A stretch of 10,561 bases of DNA from Lachnoclostridium sp. UBA1781 (lineage in GTDB: Bacteria; Bacillota; Clostridia; Lachnospirales; Lachnospiraceae): assembly GCA_002315495.1 (NCBI GenBank), contig DCGJ01000126.1, positions 1,678-12,238 of the forward strand. Direction: 5' to 3'. Position 1 is the stretch's first letter, and each line of letters opens with the position of its first letter. Of this stretch, positions 5,310 to 10,561 are shown one piece after another. The notes beneath the pieces are model-generated. The model did not search any database and was not told where the DNA came from. It saw only the letters and a list, made by a program, of their open reading frames with translations. A program made the position numbers and the translations under genes.

Positions 5310-7406
5310 ATGCAAACGTATAAGTATGAGAAGATCCGTAATGTAGCTGTGTTGGGGCACGGCGGTTGCGGTAAGACGACTCTTGTCGAGGCGGCAGCCT
5401 TCACAACCGGAATCACCAAACGTATGGGAAAAGTTGAAGATGGTTCCACAATCAGTGACTATGACAAGGAAGAGCAGAAGCGTCAATTCTCAATCAGTAC
5501 AACCGTAGTTCCGATTATTTGGGAAGATACCAAGATTAACTTCCTGGATGCACCGGGTTATTTTGATTTCGTAGGTGAAGTAGAAGAAGCCGTTTGTGCA
5601 GCAGATGCAGCTATTATCGTTGTTTCCGCAAAGGCCGGTATCGAAGTCGGTACCATTAAGGCTTGGGACCTGTGCGAGCGCTATAAGCTTCCTAGAATGA
5701 TTTTCGTTACGGATATGGATGATGATAATGCATCCTATCGTAAGGTTGTTGAAGAGCTTAAGGACCGTTACGGTAATCGTATCGCTCCATTCCATACACC
5801 GATTCGTGAGAATGAGACCTTCGTTGGTTTCGTAAACGTTGTTAAGATGGCAGGTCGTCGTTTCAGCAACAATCTCGGTGAGTACGTAGATGGTGATATT
5901 CCGGATTACTGTATGGAATATACCGATAACTATCGTGGCCATCTGATGGAAGCAATCGCAGAGACCAGCGAGGAACTAATGGAGAAGTTCTTCGAGGGCG
6001 AAGATTTTACCCAGGTTGAGATTGAAAATGCGATTCGTACCTCTGTTGCTGCAGGCGACATGGTTCCGGTTCTTTGTGGTTCCGGTGTTCAGGCGCGCGG
6101 TACCTTCGCACTTTGTCAGGCAATTGATAAGTATTTCCCGTCTCCGAATAAGGGTGTTATTACCGGTATGAATCAGAAGACCGACAATACCTTCTTCGCA
6201 GACTATGATGCCAATAAGGAATTCTCTGCAAGAGTCTTCAAGACCATTGCCGATCCGTTCATTGGTAAGTTCTCCCTGATTAAGGTTTGCTCCGGCGTTC
6301 TGAAGAAGGATTCCGTGATTTACAACGCAAATCGTGATACCGAAGAAAAACTTTCCAGAATCTATGTGCTTCGCGGTAAGGAGCAGCTGGAAGTAGATGA
6401 GCTTTATGCAGGTGATATCGGTGCTATCGGTAAGCTTTCCAATACGCAGACCGGTGATACCCTTTCCACGAAGGCTGCACCAATCGTATATGATCCGATT
6501 AAGCTTTCCACTCCGTACACCTATCTTCGTTACGAAGCAAAGTCCAAGGGCGATGATGATAAGATTTCCCAGGCTTTACAGAAGCTGATGGAAGAAGATA
6601 AGACCCTGAAGACCGTAAACGATAAGGAAAATCATCAGTCTCTTCTGTATGGTATCGGCGATCAGCATTTGGATGTAACCATCAGCAAGCTGCTTTCCAG
6701 ATATAAGGTTGAGGTTGAAGTAATGAAGCCTCGTGTACCGTATCGTGAGACGATTCGTAAGAAAGTTCAGGTTCAGGGACGTCACAAGAAGCAGAGTGGT
6801 GGTGCAGGTCAGTTTGGTGATGTTATCATGACCTTCGAGCCATCCGGCGATTTGGAGACCCCTTATGTATTCGAAGAGAAGATTTTTGGTGGTGCGGTTC
6901 CGAAGAACTACTTCCCGGCTGTTGAAAAGGGTGTTCAGGAGAGCGTTCTCGCAGGTCCTTTGGCAGGCTATCCGGTAGTTGGTGTTAAGGCAACCTTAAT
7001 CGATGGTTCCTACCATCCGGTTGACTCGAACGAAATGGCATTTAAGCTGGCTGCAAAGAAGGCATTTAAGGCCGGTATTATGGATGCAACGCCGATTCTT
7101 CTTGAGCCGATTGCTTCTATGACCGTTACCGTTCCGGATAAGTATACCGGTGATATCATGGGTGACCTTTCCAAGAGAAGAGGCCGTGTGCTCGGTATGA
7201 ACCCGGTTACCGGTGGTAAGCAGGAAATTATTGCCGACATTCCGGTTTCCGAACTGTACGGCTATGCTACCGCACTTCGTGCGATGACCGGTGGTATCGG
7301 TGATTTCGCATATGAGTTTGCTCGTTACGAAGCGGCTCCTTCCGATGTTCAGGCACATGTTATTGAAGAAGCAGATAAGAATCGTACCGAGGATGATGAG
7401 GATTAA
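5310..7406 (+). CDS. fusA2: EF-G-like translational GTPase (EF-G paralogue)
   Basis: A 698-residue protein with the full EF-G plan. The G domain has P-loop GHGGCGKTT (16-24). A typical domain IV is marked by HKKQSGG and GQFGD (492-504), and domain V contains GDIMGDLSKRRGRV. By family it should bind the ribosome in the GTP form and act in translocation or a related step. Two motifs differ from canonical EF-G. The G3 motif is DAPGYFDF (80-87), with Tyr84 where EF-G has the catalytic His of DTPGH. The G4 motif is TDMD (134-137) instead of NKMD. It is therefore a paralogue, not the housekeeping copy, although it is often labelled fusA. The tail is acidic (TEDDED). Codon use is strongly biased (GGT, CGT, GTT, AAG), like efp, suggesting high expression. 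GGAGG (5295-5299) lies 10 nt before ATG 5310; the upstream in-frame ATG at 5289 precedes that site. It is a single-gene unit. Confidence 0.9.
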   Translation: MQTYKYEKIRNVAVLGHGGCGKTTLVEAAAFTTGITKRMGKVEDGSTISDYDKEEQKRQFSISTTVVPIIWEDTKINFLDAPGYFDFVGEVEEAVCAADAAIIVVSAKAGIEVGTIKAWDLCERYKLPRMIFVTDMDDDNASYRKVVEELKDRYGNRIAPFHTPIRENETFVGFVNVVKMAGRRFSNNLGEYVDGDIPDYCMEYTDNYRGHLMEAIAETSEELMEKFFEGEDFTQVEIENAIRTSVAAGDMVPVLCGSGVQARGTFALCQAIDKYFPSPNKGVITGMNQKTDNTFFADYDANKEFSARVFKTIADPFIGKFSLIKVCSGVLKKDSVIYNANRDTEEKLSRIYVLRGKEQLEVDELYAGDIGAIGKLSNTQTGDTLSTKAAPIVYDPIKLSTPYTYLRYEAKSKGDDDKISQALQKLMEEDKTLKTVNDKENHQSLLYGIGDQHLDVTISKLLSRYKVEVEVMKPRVPYRETIRKKVQVQGRHKKQSGGAGQFGDVIMTFEPSGDLETPYVFEEKIFGGAVPKNYFPAVEKGVQESVLAGPLAGYPVVGVKATLIDGSYHPVDSNEMAFKLAAKKAFKAGIMDATPILLEPIASMTVTVPDKYTGDIMGDLSKRRGRVLGMNPVTGGKQEIIADIPVSELYGYATALRAMTGGIGDFAYEFARYEAAPSDVQAHVIEEADKNRTEDDED

Positions 7407-7436
7407 TTCGGTTATTGGGATAATTGAGATTGTTAT

Positions 7437-7466
7437 GAGGGCTGTGAGTTTTCACAGCCCTCTTTT
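7437..7466 (+). terminator. Terminator after the EF-G-like gene
   Basis: An 11-bp perfect stem, GAGGGCTGTGA (7437-7447) with TCACAGCCCTC (7452-7462), closes a GTTT loop and is followed by TTTT. Confidence 0.88.
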
Positions 7467-7516
7467 GTGAAAGGTTGGTGAATTTTGTCAGAAGGGTTTT
7501 CTTTTCCGGAATTACC

Positions 7517-7545
7517 TTGTATAATTTCCCTGAGTAATGTATAGT
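7517..7545 (+). promoter_or_regulatory. Candidate promoter of the yqeG-aroK / pepP unit
   Basis: TTGTAT (7517-7522) and TATAGT (7540-7545) are 17 bp apart. The first box overlaps a perfect TATAAT (7520-7525), which could itself be a -10 element but lacks a good -35 at the right distance. Either would drive the fused gene at 7591. Which one is used cannot be decided from sequence. Confidence 0.45.
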
Positions 7546-7590
7546 ACAAGATACGATTTACTCGAAATAAGTTAGTTAAGGCAGGACATT

Positions 7591-8619
7591 ATGTTTCATC
7601 GTTTTTATCCCGCAGAGATGGCGGAGAGCAGCTATTCCATTGATTACGAAGAACTGTATCGACAGGGCTATCGCGGCTTAATTTATGACATTGATAACAC
7701 GCTGGTTGAACATGGTGCGGATGCGAACAGCGAGGTTATTGAATTGTTTCGAAGACTGAATAAGATTGGTTTTCGAATCTGTCTGTTGTCCAACAATCAG
7801 GCACCGCGTGTCCGTCGTTTTTATCGTGGCGTGAATATCCCCGGGGTGCATTTACATTATATTTTTGATGCGCATAAACCATCCCGAAAGAGTTATCGAA
7901 AGGCAATGCGAATCATGCGCACGAACAAGCGTAATACGGTCTTTATCGGTGATCAGATATTCACGGATATTTATGGTGCTAATCGTGCCGGAATCCGTTC
8001 CATGCTTGTAAAACCAATCAACAAAAACGAAGAGATTCAGATTGTGTTAAAGCGCCGTTTAGAGCGCATTATCATGCATTTTTACAAGAAGGAGAAGCTG
8101 GAGCGCATGAAGCACGGCAATATTGTGCTGATCGGCTTCGACGGATGCGGGAAGTATGAAATCGGAAAGCTTCTTGCGGAGCGCTGCAATATGGATTTTC
8201 TTGATACCAATGAGACTTTGGCGGAGAAACTTGGGAAGGATCCGAGCGAGATTATGAAGGAACACGGAGAGGATTATTTCCGCGAGGCCGAGTATGAGCT
8301 GGTTTGTCACCTTGGGCGAAAAGCAAAGCGTATGGTAATCTCTGCCGGCGGCGGGATTCCAACCTCTGTCATCAACCAGAAGAAGCTTCGTCAGATGGGT
8401 GAGGTCATCTACCTGAAGGCGAAGGCGGAGACGATTTTACCGGCGCTTCGTGCGGATTCCAGTCGCCCGTTCTTTTACAGTAACAACCGTGAGGACGAGA
8501 TTATGAGACTGATCGGAGAGCGCAATTTTGCTTATCAGGTAACCTGTCACAAGGTTGTGAACGTAGATGATCATTCCGTTTCGGAAAATGCGGCAGAGAT
8601 TCAGCGAATCATGGGATAA
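7591..8619 (+). CDS. yqeG-aroK: YqeG HAD phosphatase fused to shikimate-kinase-like domain
   Basis: A 342-residue two-domain protein. Residues 1 to about 165 match YqeG-type HAD class IIIA phosphatases: nucleophile motif DIDNT (Asp33, Asp35), motif II LLSNN, a Lys in DAHKPS, and motif IV GDQIFTD. Residues about 174-342 match shikimate kinase (ATP-dependent phosphorylation of shikimate in the chorismate pathway): Phe-Arg231 of YFREAE, GGG (253-255), lid Arg292 of SRPFF and Arg311 of ERNFAY. The P-loop is unusual: GFDGCGKYE (182-190) keeps Lys188 but has Tyr189 where Ser/Thr normally binds magnesium. The shikimate-site DxD has become DTN (Asp205, Asn207). The kinase half may therefore be weak, altered in substrate or inactive. 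AAGGCAGGA lies just before ATG 7591. pepP follows 34 bp downstream with no terminator between, so they are probably co-transcribed. YqeG substrates are not well defined. Confidence 0.87.
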   Translation: MFHRFYPAEMAESSYSIDYEELYRQGYRGLIYDIDNTLVEHGADANSEVIELFRRLNKIGFRICLLSNNQAPRVRRFYRGVNIPGVHLHYIFDAHKPSRKSYRKAMRIMRTNKRNTVFIGDQIFTDIYGANRAGIRSMLVKPINKNEEIQIVLKRRLERIIMHFYKKEKLERMKHGNIVLIGFDGCGKYEIGKLLAERCNMDFLDTNETLAEKLGKDPSEIMKEHGEDYFREAEYELVCHLGRKAKRMVISAGGGIPTSVINQKKLRQMGEVIYLKAKAETILPALRADSSRPFFYSNNREDEIMRLIGERNFAYQVTCHKVVNVDDHSVSENAAEIQRIMG

Positions 8620-8653
8620 AAGCCATGCATTTGCAGATTGAGAGGACAAACAA

Positions 8654-9712
8654 ATGAAGGCATACGAAAGAGCCTTGGAACTTATAAAAAAAGAAGGCGC
8701 AGAAGCGGTTTTGGTATCGAATCTTGCGAATATTCGCTATTTGTCGGGATATACCAATGATACCGGTTATCTGCTGATTACCGATAAGAAGCGGTTTCTT
8801 CTTACCGATTTTCGTTTTACCACACAGGCGAAGCTGGAGGCAACCGATTACGAGGTGATTGAGACCAGAGGCTACGCCAAGGTTTTGGCGGAGCTTTTGG
8901 AGAAGGAAGAAATCAGTAAGGTGGCATTTGAAGAGGAGGATATTCCGTATTCGGTTTATCGCGCATTTTCCGAAGTGTTTCACTGCGAAATGCTCCCGAT
9001 TGCGAACATCCTGTCCACGCTTCGTCAGATTAAAACCCCGCAGGAACTGGCATATATCAAAGAGGCGGAGCACATCGGCGACCGTGCGCTGGCAAAGCTT
9101 TTGCCGGAACTTAAGCCGGGCATGACCGAGGCGCAGATTGCCGCCATGCTTGAGTTTAACATGCGTATGCTTGGCGCGGAGAATATCAGCTTTCCATCGA
9201 TTATTGCATCCGGCGTGAACAGCTCGATGCCACATGCGATGCCGGGAGAGAAGCCGATTGAAATCGGTGATTTCATTACGATGGATTTCGGCTGCAAATA
9301 CCACGGCTACTGTTCGGATATGACCAGAACAATCGTACTCGGAAAGGCAAGCGAGAAGCAGAAGGAAATCTATAATATCGTCTTAGAGGCGCAGCTTGAA
9401 TGCCTCGAAATGATGAAGCCGGGCGTGGTATGTAAGGATGTTCATAACAAGGCCGTCGAGATTATTTCAAAGTATGGTTACGGACAGTATTTCGGACACG
9501 GACTTGGACATAGTGTCGGGCTTGAGATTCACGAATCTCCGGCTTGTAACGGAAGATGTGAGGACGTGCTTCAGCCGGGCATGCTGATGACGGATGAGCC
9601 GGGCATTTACATCGAAGGCTTTGGTGGTGTGCGAATTGAGGACCTGGTGGCCATAACCGAAACCGGGTATGAGAATTTCGCCGAATCTCCGAAAGAATTG
9701 ATTGAACTGTAG
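8654..9712 (+). CDS. pepP: M24 Xaa-Pro aminopeptidase (aminopeptidase P type)
   Basis: A 352-residue cytoplasmic metallopeptidase that should remove the N-terminal residue from peptides with proline in second position. The N-terminal creatinase-like domain (about 1-125; SNLANIRYLSGYTNDTGYLL) precedes the pita-bread catalytic domain. All five metal ligands are present: Asp211 (MDFG), Asp222 (CSDMTRT), His286 (GHGLGH), Glu315 (TDEPGIY) and Glu329 (VRIED). His282 and His293 sit at the usual proton-shuttle positions. Length fits the short bacterial type (about 350 residues, as in Bacillus YqhT/PapA). AGAGG (8641-8645) lies 8 nt before ATG. It is probably in an operon with the yqeG-aroK fusion. 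The following efp gene has its own promoter; no strong terminator separates them, so some read-through is likely. Confidence 0.94.
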   Translation: MKAYERALELIKKEGAEAVLVSNLANIRYLSGYTNDTGYLLITDKKRFLLTDFRFTTQAKLEATDYEVIETRGYAKVLAELLEKEEISKVAFEEEDIPYSVYRAFSEVFHCEMLPIANILSTLRQIKTPQELAYIKEAEHIGDRALAKLLPELKPGMTEAQIAAMLEFNMRMLGAENISFPSIIASGVNSSMPHAMPGEKPIEIGDFITMDFGCKYHGYCSDMTRTIVLGKASEKQKEIYNIVLEAQLECLEMMKPGVVCKDVHNKAVEIISKYGYGQYFGHGLGHSVGLEIHESPACNGRCEDVLQPGMLMTDEPGIYIEGFGGVRIEDLVAITETGYENFAESPKELIEL

Positions 9713-9759
9713 GAGAGGGGCATTTTCGTAGGGAAATGCTGCCGTGGCGAAAAAAACAG

Positions 9760-9788
9760 TTGAAATATTGCGATAGATAAGTTATATT
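9760..9788 (+). promoter_or_regulatory. Predicted promoter of efp
   Basis: TTGAAA (9760-9765) and TATATT (9783-9788) are 17 bp apart, each 5 of 6 to consensus, about 34 bp before the start codon. It would allow EF-P to be made independently of pepP. Confidence 0.75.
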
Positions 9789-9821
9789 TAGGTGTAGTAA
9801 AAATTCTAGGAGGATATTCCC

Positions 9822-10379
9822 ATGATTGATGCAGGCAGTTTTCGTAATGGTATGACCCTTGAAATTGACGGCAAGGTTGTACAGATTATCGAGTTCCAGC
9901 ACGTTAAGCCTGGTAAGGGTGCAGCATTTGTAAGAACCAAATATAAGGACATTATCAACGGAGGTGTTGTTGAAACTTCCTTCCGTCCTACCGATAAGTA
10001 TCCGCAGGCACACATCGAGAGATCTGATATGCAGTATCTCTACAACGATGGTGATGCTTATAACTTCATGAACAATGAGACTTTCGACCAGATTGCACTT
10101 CCGGTTGGTGAGATTGAAGATTCCATGAAGTTCGTTAAGGAGAACGAGAATGTTAAGATGCTTTCCTACAAGGGAAAGATTTTCTCTGTTGAACCTCCTT
10201 TGTTCGTAGAGCTTGTTATCACCGCTACCGAGCCTGGCTTCAAGGGCGACACCGCACAGGGTGCAACCAAGCCGGCAACCGTAGAAACCGGTGCACAGGT
10301 TAACGTTCCTTTGTTCGTTAACGAAGGCGAGACCATTCAGATTGACACCCGTACCGGTGAATATATGAAGCGCGTTTAG
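9822..10379 (+). CDS. efp: Elongation factor P
   Basis: A 185-residue EF-P, full length for the family. It binds between the ribosomal P and E sites and relieves stalling at polyproline stretches. Three beta-barrel domains are expected: KOW-like 1 to about 64, OB-like about 65-128 (SDMQYLYNDGDAYNFM), and C-terminal about 129-185 ending in the signature VPLFVNEGETIQIDTRTGEY. The tip of domain I is VKPGKGAAF with Lys32, the residue modified post-translationally in many bacteria. The modifying enzyme is not in this window and no EpmA/EpmB-like gene is seen. AGGAGG (9808-9813) lies 8 nt before ATG. Codon use is strongly biased, as expected for an abundant factor. The neighbouring pepP agrees with the conserved papA-efp pairing in Bacillota, which makes sense since both deal with proline-containing peptides. 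Confidence 0.97.
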   Translation: MIDAGSFRNGMTLEIDGKVVQIIEFQHVKPGKGAAFVRTKYKDIINGGVVETSFRPTDKYPQAHIERSDMQYLYNDGDAYNFMNNETFDQIALPVGEIEDSMKFVKENENVKMLSYKGKIFSVEPPLFVELVITATEPGFKGDTAQGATKPATVETGAQVNVPLFVNEGETIQIDTRTGEYMKRV

Positions 10380-10390
10380 TGAGCAAAAAT

Positions 10391-10432
10391 AATGAGTCCT
10401 GCAAGCGAAAGCTTGCGAGGACTCATTTTTTT
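10391..10432 (+). terminator. Terminator after efp
   Basis: AATGAGTCCT (10391-10400) pairs with AGGACTCATT (10418-10427) and GCAAGC with GCTTGC, with one bulged G (10417), capped by a GAAA tetraloop. A T-tract (10426-10432) follows. The left arm is preceded by AAAAAT, so it may also work weakly on the other strand. Confidence 0.92.
10394..10418 (+). repeat. 25-nt direct repeat, copy 1 (within the efp terminator)
   Basis: Begins GAGTCCTGCAAGC and ends AGCTTGCGA. The same 25 bases recur at 10537-10561. This copy forms the core of the efp terminator hairpin. Confidence 0.85.
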
Positions 10433-10442
10433 GCGAGCGGTC

Positions 10443-10490
10443 GTCACAACGAGCAACAAGCTGCGAAGGCAGCGGTTGCGAGTCTGTGAC
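10443..10490. other. Nested inverted repeats forming a long imperfect hairpin
   Basis: GTCACA (10443-10448) pairs with TGTGAC (10485-10490). Inside it GCAAC (10453-10457) pairs with GTTGC (10475-10479), and GCTGC (10460-10464) with GCAGC (10469-10473), capped by GAAG. No open frame or T-tract accompanies it. It may be part of a small repeated element or a structured RNA. Confidence 0.5.
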
Positions 10491-10493
10491 GCA

Positions 10494-10510
10494 GCCTTGC
10501 GGAGCAAGGC
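10494..10510. other. Short perfect hairpin between the two repeats
   Basis: GCCTTGC (10494-10500) pairs with GCAAGGC (10504-10510) around a GGA loop, 3 bp after the preceding nested hairpin. No T-tract follows, so it is not a terminator. Confidence 0.45.
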
Positions 10511-10536
10511 GAAAACGCGCGTTATAAATCATCTCA

Positions 10537-10561
10537 GAGTCCTGCAAGCGAAAGCTTGCGA
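10537..10561 (+). repeat. 25-nt direct repeat, copy 2, cut by the window edge
   Basis: Identical over 25 bases to the terminator core at 10394-10418, 143 bp further on. It again contains the GCAAGC-GAAA-GCTTGC hairpin. The 5' flank differs (TCA instead of AAT). The right arm and any T-tract lie outside the window. Confidence 0.85.

Noticed and set aside
9720..9739. Terminator between pepP and efp (GCATTT/AAATGC)
   Set aside because: The stem is only 6 bp with an 8-nt loop and no T-tract follows. It is at best a weak RNA hairpin.
9462..10547. Minus-strand open frame of 361 codons
   Set aside because: It runs antisense through pepP, the efp promoter, efp and its terminator, all of which are well supported.
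10391..10561. CRISPR array
   Set aside because: There are only two copies, the interval is 143 bp and itself structured, and the repeat is a terminator hairpin core. No cas gene is present.

Overview
The window looks like chromosomal core sequence from a Gram-positive anaerobe of the Clostridia, most plausibly Lachnospiraceae. The reasons are strong AGGAGG-type ribosome binding sites, sigma-A-like promoters with 17-bp spacers, short hairpin/T-tract terminators, mid-range GC, a GH2 beta-galactosidase with a DUF4982-like C-terminal module, an EF-G paralogue of the kind seen in clostridia, and the pepP-efp gene pair known from Bacillota. No genus can be assigned from the sequence alone.

Left part (1-2960, minus strand). 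A GH2 beta-galactosidase runs off the left edge (733 complete codons visible). It has its own promoter and a small palindrome in its leader. Upstream of it lies a compact XRE-type HTH regulator with a TPR-like helical tail, read in the same direction and closed by a hairpin terminator. The regulator's promoter is flanked by two TGTAA/TTACA palindromes, which suggests autoregulation or control of the divergent gene.

Middle (3068-7466, plus strand). A 630-residue lipoprotein of the DUF885 putative metallopeptidase family has a very good promoter, a leader hairpin just before its Shine-Dalgarno sequence, and its own terminator. Next is a monocistronic EF-G-like translational GTPase with its own promoter and terminator. 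It carries non-canonical G3 and G4 motifs but the biased codon usage of a highly expressed gene.

Right part (7591-10561, plus strand). First comes a fused YqeG-type HAD phosphatase/shikimate-kinase-like protein whose P-loop lacks the usual Ser/Thr. It is probably co-transcribed with an M24 Xaa-Pro aminopeptidase. Elongation factor P follows from its own promoter. The window ends in a hairpin-rich non-coding tract in which the efp terminator core is repeated 143 bp downstream.

How the genes relate. The right block mixes translation (EF-P), peptide turnover (PepP) and, nominally, aromatic biosynthesis. It resembles the aroQ-papA-efp neighbourhood of Bacillus, but aroQ is absent here. The beta-galactosidase, regulator and lipoprotein are separate transcription units; a link between them is possible but not shown. 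I found no CRISPR array, tRNA, rRNA, transposase, phage gene or recognisable defence system, and no clear multi-gene novel system. The most unusual items are the fused degenerate kinase, the altered GTPase motifs, the twin operator-like palindromes and the terminal repeat tract.
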